Source of the DNA: Candidatus Bathyarchaeota archaeon UBA185
GTDB lineage: Archaea; Thermoproteota; Bathyarchaeia; 40CM-2-53-6
Assembly: GCA_002495485.1 (NCBI GenBank)
Contig: DAFH01000186.1
Location: 2,477 to 7,774, forward strand
Length of the DNA stretch: 5,298 nt
Reading direction: 5' to 3'
Shown here: piece by piece, positions 1 to 5,298 of the stretch
Layout: each line of letters opens with the position of its first letter
Position numbering within the stretch: the first letter of the stretch is position 1
Notes under the pieces: generated by a model
What the model was told of the DNA's origin: nothing
Seen by the model: only the letters and a program-made list of their open reading frames with translations
Databases searched by the model: none
Made by a program: the position numbers and the translations under genes

Positions 1-1
1 G

Positions 2-1042
2 ATCATTGGCGGGGCCACCGCGACTGCAATTGCTCTTCTCATGGGGCTTAACATATTCGGGATAGCCGAGTCGGCGAAGTTCTCGTACTTTCTCGTCCTG
101 TTCGATCTGATCGGAGAGGCAACAGTGCTTCTGACCGGCTACCTCTTCTCCTACACGCCTGGCCTCAACCCGATACACTTCGGAACCTCACCAACCTACC
201 CAAACTTCCTCTACGCGATCACAATAGCCATGTCGTCATACCTGGGCATCGAGGTTATCTCCCAGAGCGCTGGAGAGACTCGCAGACCGGCCAAGAACAT
301 TCCAAGAGCGGTATTCCTGATCAGCGCTGCCACCGTGACGGCAACGATCGCTTTCTCGACGCTGGCTTTAGGAGTCCGGAGTTACCAGGATTTTCTTAGC
401 AATCCGTCTAGCATAAACGATCCGGTAGCATTCATCGCTCTCGCCCTCCCGAACGGCCGAATACTCGCTAGCCTGGCATCGCTGTTGGGAATGTCAGTGT
501 TGCTTGTTGCAGCAAACGCTGGGATAGTTGGAGCGTCGCGAATAACCTATGCGATGAGCCAAGACGGAGTGATTCCGAGCCAATTTGGAAAGCTTCACAG
601 CAAGTTCAACACTCCGTTCGTCTCAATAATCGTATTCTCTTCCGTGTCCGTCGGCATTGCCTTCTCGGGACAACTCGACTTTGTCGCAGAGCTCTACAAC
701 TTTGGGGCTCTGTTAGCCTACATCATAGTCGGCCTCAGCCTCATAAGTCTCAGGAACACGGACAAGGCGCTCTATCGTCCCTTCAAGACCCCTTTGAGCG
801 TGACGATCAGACCATTCTGGAGAAAGGCCGCCGCCGACACTGGCGAGAGGTACACTATACCCATCGTCGGCGTACTCTGTATCATTGCCGACTCGGCAGT
901 CTGGCTGTTGGTCGTAATCCTTCACCCAATAGGCCGCATCTTCGGCAGCGTCTGGATGGGACTAGGTCTCCTGCTATTCTTCGCGTATACTAGGATTCGA
1001 AAAAAGGGTCCAGCGCCCGAAGCAAAAGTACCGTCTAGCTGA
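2..1042 (+). CDS. APC-family amino acid permease, C-terminal part (5' end outside window)
   Basis: An integral membrane transporter of the amino acid-polyamine-organocation superfamily, expected to import amino acids or related compounds by H+ or Na+ coupling. The frame is open from the left edge and ends with TGA at 1040-1042. The Met at 41-43 is internal, because coding continues upstream of it with the helix typical of the middle of these proteins. Numbering from that Met, the signature AGETRRPAKNIPRA (77-90) follows a membrane helix, as in APC permeases. A second family block, SRITYAMSQDGVIPSQF (166-182), precedes the TP of the next helix (191-192). About eight hydrophobic segments remain (about 18-37, 57-74, 91-111, 142-165, 192-210, 218-237, 273-296, 301-317), so roughly the first four helices are missing. 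The loop after YRPFKTP (245-251) carries an extra basic/polar stretch of about 20 residues. The C-terminus is short and lysine-rich. The substrate cannot be read from the sequence. Confidence 0.93.
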   Translation: MIGGATATAIALLMGLNIFGIAESAKFSYFLVLFDLIGEATVLLTGYLFSYTPGLNPIHFGTSPTYPNFLYAITIAMSSYLGIEVISQSAGETRRPAKNIPRAVFLISAATVTATIAFSTLALGVRSYQDFLSNPSSINDPVAFIALALPNGRILASLASLLGMSVLLVAANAGIVGASRITYAMSQDGVIPSQFGKLHSKFNTPFVSIIVFSSVSVGIAFSGQLDFVAELYNFGALLAYIIVGLSLISLRNTDKALYRPFKTPLSVTIRPFWRKAAADTGERYTIPIVGVLCIIADSAVWLLVVILHPIGRIFGSVWMGLGLLLFFAYTRIRKKGPAPEAKVPSS

Positions 1043-1790
1043 GTCCGGAGAGGATTTCGTAGAATCTCTTCTGTACGTCTGAGACTATCTGATCACGCTT
1101 TGCAGGGTTAGCAATCTGCATGAGAAGGAGCAGGCTCGTCTCTTGAGGAGTGACCCTAGTGACGCGCACCTGTGGCGTAGAGTCCGGAAGAAGATCGACT
1201 TTCATGTCCGCCGCGATTCCCAACAAATACTCTTCCATTTTCTTCAGGTTGATCCTCGTCTCGACCGTGACGGGTATCTGCACCCTGAGGCCTCCTGAGC
1301 GGCTCCTGTTGACGATGGACCGTTTGAGTAGGGTCGAGTTCGGAATAATTACGATCTCATTGTCGGGGGTTAGGATTTTCGTCTGGATGAGGTTTCGCTC
1401 TATGACTCGTCCGTAGTAGTCTTGGATCTCTATCCATTCTCCTACCTTGAAGGGCTGGTAGGTGGACACGAACTGGGAGGCTCCCATGTCTGTCAGAATG
1501 TTCCTGTAGGCGGTGATCATCGTCAGGCCTCCGAGGAACAGCAACACGACTAGGAGGTAGATGCTCACGTTCAGAGTGTTGAGGATGATGATAACGCCGA
1601 GAATCCAGATGGCCCAGGAGCCGATCTGTTGCAGGCTGGCGACGAGTCCTGACGGGACCGTGCCGGCGATCCGCGTTATGATTATCCGGTAGAACCTGAC
1701 GACGAGGTAGGTGAGCAGGAAGATGATGACTACTGTAATTATCTGTACTGCCAGGGGGCTGGTGAAAAACGCGACTATGTCGAAGGCCAC
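1035..1790 (-). CDS. Small MscS-type mechanosensitive ion channel
   Basis: A 251-residue membrane protein expected to form a homo-oligomeric channel that opens under membrane tension and releases ions and small solutes during hypo-osmotic shock. Three hydrophobic segments (about 14-35, 56-75, 77-95) are followed by the MscS beta-domain: PFKVGEWIEI (113-122), YGRVIERNLIQTKIL (126-140) and the hallmark IIPNSTLL (148-155). An alpha/beta C-terminal domain runs to the end. Length is slightly under E. coli MscS (286), and there are no extra sensor domains. The pore helix is atypical: aligned on the PF motif, several small packing residues and one of the two gate leucines of E. coli MscS are replaced. 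The start is GTG at 1788-1790, chosen because GGGGAG lies 6 nt upstream. The gene begins 24 nt after the trkA-like gene and is probably its operon partner. Its TAG stop lies inside the end of the convergent permease gene. Confidence 0.92.
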   Translation of the reverse strand: MAFDIVAFFTSPLAVQIITVVIIFLLTYLVVRFYRIIITRIAGTVPSGLVASLQQIGSWAIWILGVIIILNTLNVSIYLLVVLLFLGGLTMITAYRNILTDMGASQFVSTYQPFKVGEWIEIQDYYGRVIERNLIQTKILTPDNEIVIIPNSTLLKRSIVNRSRSGGLRVQIPVTVETRINLKKMEEYLLGIAADMKVDLLPDSTPQVRVTRVTPQETSLLLLMQIANPAKRDQIVSDVQKRFYEILSGLS

Positions 1791-1796
1791 TCTCTT

Positions 1797-1802
1797 CTCC
1801 CC
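1797..1802 (-). promoter_or_regulatory. Ribosome binding site of the mscS-like gene
   Basis: GGGGAG on the minus strand, 6 nt before the GTG start at 1790. It lies in the 24-nt gap after the trkA-like stop codon, so the second gene can be translated on its own from a shared mRNA. It decides the non-ATG start. Confidence 0.65.
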
Positions 1803-1814
1803 TTTCTTAGTGGG

Positions 1815-2486
1815 TTAGGCTGTCTCGGTTGATCTTAAGAGTTCCACTGTCCGCGCTACGGACGGCGCGTCTCCCAGAAGCAGGATTTTGTCACCAGACT
1901 TGAGTTCGAGGTCATTGTCGGGGAAGACGTAACTGTCGTCTCTGCACACCAGTCCGACTCGACACTTCTCAGGCATCTGAATCTCGTGGATCTTCTTTCC
2001 AATTAGCGTCGCGTTGAGCGGTATCGTCGTCTCGGCCACACGCAGATCCAGCTCGGGCCGGTAGATCAAGGTGGTGGCACGGTCTCTAGCGAGCAGGTTC
2101 TCAAAGTCTCTGAGGGCAAGCTCGACAGGGCAGATGACGATGTCGGCTCCGGCCTGGCTGATCCTTTGCTTGTTGCTGGGCCTGTTGGCTACTGATATGA
2201 TGCGCGGGACACCAAAATCCTTCTTGGATTGTCGAGTGATCGAGAGGTTTGCCCTGTCGTCACTGGTGGCTACGAGTAGAAGGTCTGCCTGAGACGCCTC
2301 CGCCTTCTTGAGAATCTCAGCCTTGGAACCATCCTCGTTGATGATCGTCGCGTCAGAAATTTCTGACACTTCTTTACACCGTTCCTGCCTCTTCTCTATG
2401 ACCGTCAACTGGTTCTCTTCGCTCGTGGAGAGGTACCTGATCAGGTGCATTCCAATGCGGCCCGCTCCAATGATCAGAACCCTCAT
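1815..2486 (-). CDS. trkA: TrkA/KtrA-type potassium transport regulator (RCK_N + RCK_C)
   Basis: A cytoplasmic regulatory subunit that binds NAD(H) or another nucleotide and gates a membrane potassium transporter (TrkH/KtrB type). The 223-residue protein starts with a Rossmann fold: GAGRIG at 7-12, an acidic residue ending strand 2 (E31 in VIEKRQ) that would contact the ribose, NEDGSK at 50-55, and ADLLLVATSDDRANL at 67-81, a family block. The segment from SNKQRISQAGADIVICP to about residue 135 completes the RCK_N domain. Residues about 140-218 form an RCK_C (TrkA_C) domain ending in KSGDKILLLGD. One RCK unit is the usual size for archaeal and Gram-positive proteins and half of E. coli TrkA. 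ATG at 2484-2486 is supported by AGGAG 6 nt upstream. No membrane partner of Trk type lies in the window; the next gene, 24 nt downstream, is an MscS-like channel. An operator-like palindrome lies just upstream. Confidence 0.93.
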   Translation of the reverse strand: MRVLIIGAGRIGMHLIRYLSTSEENQLTVIEKRQERCKEVSEISDATIINEDGSKAEILKKAEASQADLLLVATSDDRANLSITRQSKKDFGVPRIISVANRPSNKQRISQAGADIVICPVELALRDFENLLARDRATTLIYRPELDLRVAETTIPLNATLIGKKIHEIQMPEKCRVGLVCRDDSYVFPDNDLELKSGDKILLLGDAPSVARTVELLRSTETA

Positions 2487-2492
2487 GCTCGG

Positions 2493-2497
2493 CTCCT
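2493..2497 (-). promoter_or_regulatory. Ribosome binding site of the trkA-like gene
   Basis: AGGAG on the minus strand, with a 6-nt spacer to the ATG at 2486. Its presence implies a leadered mRNA, so transcription starts upstream of this site. That fits a start near the palindrome at 2512-2526. Confidence 0.65.
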
Positions 2498-2511
2498 GTT
2501 TCAGACTGAAT

Positions 2512-2526
2512 GTGACGATTCGTCAC
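2512..2526. promoter_or_regulatory. Perfect 15-bp palindrome, candidate operator
   Basis: GTGACGA-T-TCGTCAC: two perfect 7-bp arms around one central base. It sits 26-40 bp upstream of the trkA-like ATG and about 16 bp downstream of an AT-rich, TATA-like element (2542-2547, read on the minus strand). It would therefore cover the expected transcription start. That position suits a dimeric helix-turn-helix repressor blocking RNA polymerase. As an RNA hairpin it would have a 1-nt loop and could not fold fully, so a DNA-binding role is more likely. The regulator is unknown. Confidence 0.5.
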
Positions 2527-2541
2527 TTCACACTTTGGCTG

Positions 2542-2547
2542 TAATAA
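2542..2547 (-). promoter_or_regulatory. Possible TATA-like element of the trkA-mscS operon
   Basis: TTATTA on the minus strand, in a locally AT-rich stretch about 56-61 bp upstream of the trkA-like ATG. An archaeal TATA box here would place initiation about 25 bp downstream, near 2519, which is inside the palindrome. The match to a strict archaeal consensus is weak. The remaining intergenic DNA to 2677 holds a further AT-rich stretch (about 2622-2650) that could serve the GNAT gene; no gene is seen there. Confidence 0.3.
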
Positions 2548-2683
2548 GGTTCAAGTTTGCCAAATTCTTGAGCCCAGGCTCTGAAAATGGCTCATTCCGG
2601 GCGAGTTCCCACATTTTCGGCGTAGAATATCGAAGAAAGAAAACTCAAAGTGTCACGGCTGAAGCTGTAGAGAGGGTGTGACG

Positions 2684-3181
2684 GTGGCCCCCGCCGGTTT
2701 CAGAGTCACTCCGGCAGAACCCCTTGAAATCGACACTGTCCTTGGAATCCTCGACGAGGCAGCCAGTTGGCTCCGAGAGAGTCGCATGCCTACCGTGTGG
2801 AAACTAGGTGGGTTCTCCCGTCAAACCTTTCTCGACCAGATCTCGCGAGGAGAGGTGTTCATCGGGCTTGTCGAAGACAAGCCGGCGGGCACGTTCGTTC
2901 TACAGTGGAGCGATGTTCTCTGGTGGGGTGAGAGGCCCCCGGACGCGGGCTACGTCCACAAGCTGGCAATACGTCCATCCTACGCAGGACAGGGCGTGGG
3001 AGTTGAGATGCTTGGGTGGGCAGAGGCACGGACTAGATCGATGGGACGCCGTTTTCTAAGGCTGAACTGTATGGCGGAGGATCGGAAGATACGCGACTAT
3101 TACGAGAGTGCCGGTTTCAGCTACGTGAAGGATGTCAAGGGACCCTTGGCTACGGCGAGCCTGTACGAGAAAGAGTTGTAG
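2684..3181 (+). CDS. GNAT family N-acetyltransferase
   Basis: A soluble acetyl-CoA-dependent acetyltransferase; the acceptor cannot be predicted. Counting from the alternative GTG at 2678, the acetyl-CoA-binding motif A is seen at about 92-116: the strand YVHKLAIRP, then YAGQGVG, then a helix with MLGWAEA. The pyrophosphate loop is AGQGVG (103-108), with Ala where the family usually has Arg or Gln. Motif B follows: LRLNCMAEDRKIRDYYESAGF is contained in 127-147, with the Tyr pair and the G-F ending typical of GNATs. The N-terminal part, with a WL...W pattern (31-41), resembles stand-alone GNATs common in bacteria, so transfer is possible but unproven. The start is GTG at 2684 because GAGG at 2672-2675 is spaced 8 nt from it; GTG at 2678 (two residues longer) is only 2 nt from that site. 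An in-frame stop at 2660-2662 limits the start. The gene is divergent from the trkA-like gene and convergent with the acyl-CoA dehydrogenase gene, 9 bp away. Confidence 0.88.
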   Translation: MAPAGFRVTPAEPLEIDTVLGILDEAASWLRESRMPTVWKLGGFSRQTFLDQISRGEVFIGLVEDKPAGTFVLQWSDVLWWGERPPDAGYVHKLAIRPSYAGQGVGVEMLGWAEARTRSMGRRFLRLNCMAEDRKIRDYYESAGFSYVKDVKGPLATASLYEKEL

Positions 3182-3190
3182 CTTTCCTGT

Positions 3191-4351
3191 TTACGATTTG
3201 ATGATGTTCTTTGCGACCAACAGCCGCATAATCTCTGAGCTGCCTTCGCCTATGGTGTTGAGCCTCGCGTCTCTCCAATGCCGGTGTACGTCGAAATCGT
3301 CCGCATAGCCGTATCCGCCGTGGATCTGGATCGCCTCGTCACAGACCTTCAAGCATCTCTCGCTGGCGATTATCTTGGCCTGGGCAGCCTCCGATTCGAA
3401 CGGCTTGCCCCGATCCTTCAAGTGCGCCGCGCGGTAGACCATCAGCCGAGACGCGTTGATGTCCGTCAGCATCTCCGCAAGCTTCGACTGTATCATCTCA
3501 AAATCGGCAAGAGGCTTGCCGAAGGCAGTCCGCTGCTTACTGTATTTCACCGCCTTATCGAAGGCCGCCCGTGCAATACCCGTACTGATCGCACCGACAG
3601 TCACTCGTCCACCGTAGAGCATCTTCTTCGCATACTCGAAGCCCTCCCCTTCGGCTCCCACTAGGCATTCTTTGGGAACGTGAGCGTTTTCGAAGATCAC
3701 CTCGGCAGTGACTGATCCCCGGTAGCCGAGCTTCTCGATGTGCTTGCTCGACTTGGCCATCTTCGCGTCCACAAGAAATGCGGAGGGGCCCTTCGGGGTC
3801 TTTGCGAAGAGAAAATAGAGCTGGCACTCGCCTCCGTTGGTTGTGAACATCTTCGTGCCATTGATGACCCAGTGTCCACCTTCCAGTCGAGCGGTAGTCT
3901 TCATGTTCCGCGCATCCGAGCCAGCGCCCGGCTCAGTCAGCGAGAAGCCCGCAAACTTCTTTCCGCTTATCATCTGTGGAAGATACTCCTTCTTCTGGTT
4001 GAGGCTGCTGAACTGGCGGACTCCTTCGCAGCAGGTCCCGTGAATTGCCAGCGACAGCGCGGTGCTGGCACATGCCTTTCCGCACATCTCCATGGCCGCG
4101 ATGTAGATGGGCCATGGCAGTTCGAGTCCGCCGAAGTCTCTGGGGAAGCCCATGCTGGTGAATCCCTGCTCGAACAATTTGCGAATGTTCTCGCGAGGAA
4201 ATTCTGCTTTGGCATCGATCTGGCGGGCGTTGGGCTCGATCTCTCTCTCGAAAAAGTCGCCGAGTGAGTCTAGAATGAGAAGGTAATCCTGCGAAGCTGG
4301 TCCGTAAATCATTTCGACAAGTTCTTTCTGTTCTTGGACTAGAAAGCCCAT
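3191..4351 (-). CDS. Acyl-CoA dehydrogenase
   Basis: A soluble FAD enzyme that introduces the alpha-beta double bond into an acyl-CoA, normally passing electrons to electron-transfer flavoprotein. At 386 residues it has the standard length and domain order: a helical N-domain (about 15-130), a beta-domain with signature 1 FSLTEPGAGSD (136-146) and WVINGTKMFTTNG (161-173), and a helical C-domain (about 235-386). Flavin-contact residues are in QRTAFGKP (273-280) and signature 2 QIHGGYGY (342-349). The catalytic base is expected to be Glu369 in IGEGSSEI, the position used by short- and medium-chain and glutaryl-type enzymes, so the protein looks active. Chain length is not readable; short-chain or branched-chain acyl-CoA is a fair guess. 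The start is ATG at 4349-4351; no clear Shine-Dalgarno sequence precedes it, which suggests a short-leader or leaderless mRNA. It appears monocistronic; no ETF, thiolase or hydratase gene is adjacent here. Confidence 0.96.
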   Translation of the reverse strand: MGFLVQEQKELVEMIYGPASQDYLLILDSLGDFFEREIEPNARQIDAKAEFPRENIRKLFEQGFTSMGFPRDFGGLELPWPIYIAAMEMCGKACASTALSLAIHGTCCEGVRQFSSLNQKKEYLPQMISGKKFAGFSLTEPGAGSDARNMKTTARLEGGHWVINGTKMFTTNGGECQLYFLFAKTPKGPSAFLVDAKMAKSSKHIEKLGYRGSVTAEVIFENAHVPKECLVGAEGEGFEYAKKMLYGGRVTVGAISTGIARAAFDKAVKYSKQRTAFGKPLADFEMIQSKLAEMLTDINASRLMVYRAAHLKDRGKPFESEAAQAKIIASERCLKVCDEAIQIHGGYGYADDFDVHRHWRDARLNTIGEGSSEIMRLLVAKNIIKS

Positions 4352-4389
4352 GGCAGATGCTCTCGGTCGGTCAAGCTATTCTCGAATTG

Positions 4390-4401
4390 TTTAATCTTTA
4401 G
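4390..4401. promoter_or_regulatory. AT-rich element in the divergent promoter region
   Basis: TTTAATCTTTAG is the only strongly AT-rich patch in the 100-bp gap between the divergent acyl-CoA dehydrogenase and secreted-protein genes. Read on the minus strand, it would start transcription near 4368, about 17 nt before the dehydrogenase ATG. Read on the plus strand, it would start near 4420, about 30 nt before the GTG at 4452, enough to include that gene's ribosome site. It could be a TATA element for either or both genes. Confidence 0.35.
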
Positions 4402-4437
4402 TACAACACGTTTTTCAGCATCGCATCGACAGGCCCG

Positions 4438-4457
4438 GTGAGAAGCGCTAGGTGAGA
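4438..4457 (+). promoter_or_regulatory. Repeated GGTGAGA: two candidate ribosome binding sites
   Basis: GGTGAGA occurs at 4438-4444 and again at 4451-4457. The first places GGTGA 9 nt before GTG at 4452; the second (AGGTGA from 4450) lies 5 nt before TTG at 4461 in the same frame. Both match the archaeal anti-Shine-Dalgarno sequence, so the site supports translation here but leaves the exact start open by three codons. Confidence 0.55.
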
Positions 4458-5298
4458 CTCTTGAGTAGCAGAGTGAGGACGTCGGTCATGATGACGATAG
4501 CTGCTGTGTCGCTCATCTCACTGCTGGCGATCAGTCCAAGTCAACACTCTCCCTCGACTAGTACTGTCTCCGGGCAGCCTCTGCGGATACCGCAAGGTCC
4601 GATGGGAGTTTCAAACGCCCTCACAAGTGATCCGTACTGGTTCCAGCAGGGTGCGCAGGGAAGAACAACACCAGCTTGTGAGACTTGTGACAGTTTCGCG
4701 GCGAGAGTCACCATAAGCACCGTTTCCGACAATGTCAACAACGACGCTCACTCCTACTGGGTGGGCAGCATCCTGGCAAACGACGCGTTCGTCCAAGTCG
4801 GATATCTCAACGGGCTAACGACAACGAACCAGTACTATTGCTGTGCCTGGTTCTACGAGTACTTCCCTGCGGGGAACACAAACTCTCCTCCGATTATTGG
4901 CCCTCCGGGGTCGGCCGGGCCAATCGGGTCCTGGCATACCTACAGCATGAACTACACTGGAAATGGAGAATGGTCATTCTACATGGATGATCAGTATCTT
5001 GGTTCAAGCCCGGCCGCTGGACAGCAATACTATCTCGGGTCTGGGGACGACAACTCTGGCAATCATGCAGTTGCAGCGTTATCGGAGGTTGCACAGACCA
5101 CTGTCAACACCGACATCATCGGCCCCGCCGAATTCATCAAGTTCCAGTATCAGAACGCTGGCACAACTGGCTGGACCGACGTGCCGAACGCAGTCGTTCA
5201 CTGGGGATACGGCGCCACAAGCTCGACTAATCTTCCCAATCCCTACAACGCGGTGGAGATTGTAGGCGTCCCGAACGACTTTCTCACGGGCAGCGCTT
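4452..5298 (+). CDS. Secreted, probably lectin-like beta-sandwich protein (3' end outside window)
   Basis: The frame is open from GTG at 4452 to the right edge: 282 codons with no stop. An in-frame TAG at 4449-4451 fixes the upstream limit; TTG at 4461 is an alternative start. The N-terminus is a signal peptide: basic residues (R2, R7, R9), a hydrophobic core (about 12-27), then a Ser/Thr/Pro-rich linker (28-45). The mature part is rich in Tyr, Trp, Asn, Gly, Ser and Thr and poor in Lys, like an extracellular beta-strand protein. SYWVGSILANDAFVQVGY (101-118), AWFYEYFP (132-139) and GSWHTYSMNYTG (159-170), followed by EWSFYMDDQYLGSS (173-186), resemble concanavalin-A-like sandwich proteins I recall from archaeal and some bacterial genomes; no search was possible. 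Cysteines occur as CETC (76-79) and C130-C131. One N-glycosylation sequon, NYT, is at 167-169. Ligand and function are unknown; a cell-surface or carbohydrate-binding role is inference. The gene is divergent from the acyl-CoA dehydrogenase gene. Confidence 0.85.
   Translation, partial: MRLLSSRVRTSVMMTIAAVSLISLLAISPSQHSPSTSTVSGQPLRIPQGPMGVSNALTSDPYWFQQGAQGRTTPACETCDSFAARVTISTVSDNVNNDAHSYWVGSILANDAFVQVGYLNGLTTTNQYYCCAWFYEYFPAGNTNSPPIIGPPGSAGPIGSWHTYSMNYTGNGEWSFYMDDQYLGSSPAAGQQYYLGSGDDNSGNHAVAALSEVAQTTVNTDIIGPAEFIKFQYQNAGTTGWTDVPNAVVHWGYGATSSTNLPNPYNAVEIVGVPNDFLTGSA

Noticed and set aside
2308..2681. Two plus-strand frames (2308-2544 and 2445-2681) overlapping the trkA start and the intergenic region
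   Set aside because: Both overlap the 5' end of a clear RCK gene on the other strand, their products look like non-coding translation, and no ribosome site is apparent.
2653..2681. Weak TCAC...GTGA inverted pair before the GNAT start
   Set aside because: The arms are only 4 bp with a long loop and no supporting internal pairing; this is expected by chance.
3182..3200. Possible terminator between the convergent GNAT and acyl-CoA dehydrogenase genes
   Set aside because: The gap is only 9 bp, with no hairpin and no run of T long enough to support a terminator on either strand.
3555..3879. Short minus-strand frames inside the acyl-CoA dehydrogenase gene in other registers
   Set aside because: The main frame is uninterrupted with all family motifs, so these are register shadows and not evidence of a frameshift.
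3740..4267. Long plus-strand open frame (175 codons) antisense to the acyl-CoA dehydrogenase gene
   Set aside because: It lies wholly inside a well-conserved enzyme gene, its translation has no recognisable domain, and it reflects the high-GC third positions of the real gene.
4541..5094. Minus-strand short frames (4541-4741, 4611-4796, 4894-5094) and a plus-strand frame at 4963-5265
   Set aside because: They are shadows of the secreted-protein frame, which has a signal peptide, coherent beta-rich composition and ribosome sites; the alternatives have none of these.
1..5298. CRISPR array, tRNA/rRNA genes, insertion sequences, prophage or defence genes
   Set aside because: No spaced direct repeats, cloverleaf-like sequences, transposase or nuclease motifs were seen; nearly all of the window is explained by ordinary metabolic, transport and surface genes.

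Overview
The window appears to be a piece of an archaeal genome, most likely from a heterotrophic lineage near Nitrososphaerota/Bathyarchaeia or Thermoplasmatota. The hints are moderate GC content, non-ATG starts (GTG/TTG) behind GGAG/GGTGA-type ribosome sites, AT-rich TATA-like boxes upstream of genes, and a secreted beta-sandwich protein of a kind I associate with such archaea. The assignment rests on protein character only, and a bacterial origin is not excluded. Nothing suggests a phage, an insertion sequence, a CRISPR array or an RNA gene.

Layout: (1) 2-1042, plus strand: the C-terminal two thirds of an APC-family amino acid permease, cut by the left edge. (2) 1035-2486, minus strand: a likely two-gene operon of a TrkA/KtrA-type RCK protein (upstream) and a small MscS-type mechanosensitive channel (downstream). 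The channel gene converges on the permease gene and overlaps its end by 8 bp. (3) 2487-2683: a divergent control region with a perfect 15-bp palindrome where transcription of the trkA operon should begin. (4) 2684-3181, plus strand: a GNAT acetyltransferase. (5) 3191-4351, minus strand: a complete acyl-CoA dehydrogenase, tail to tail with the GNAT gene across 9 bp. (6) 4352-4451: a short divergent promoter region. (7) 4452-5298, plus strand: the first 282 codons of a secreted, probably lectin-like beta-sandwich protein that runs off the right edge without a stop codon.

Functionally, the clearest unit is the trkA-mscS pair, which joins a nucleotide-sensing potassium-transport regulator to an osmotic release valve and points to turgor and ion homeostasis. 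The permease and acyl-CoA dehydrogenase fit a cell that takes up amino acids and oxidises acyl-CoA or branched-chain intermediates, but they are separate transcription units and no shared pathway is shown. No obviously new multi-gene system is visible. The points most worth a second look are the operator-like palindrome, the unusual pore helix of the channel next to an RCK regulator, and the cysteine-bearing secreted protein with two possible starts.
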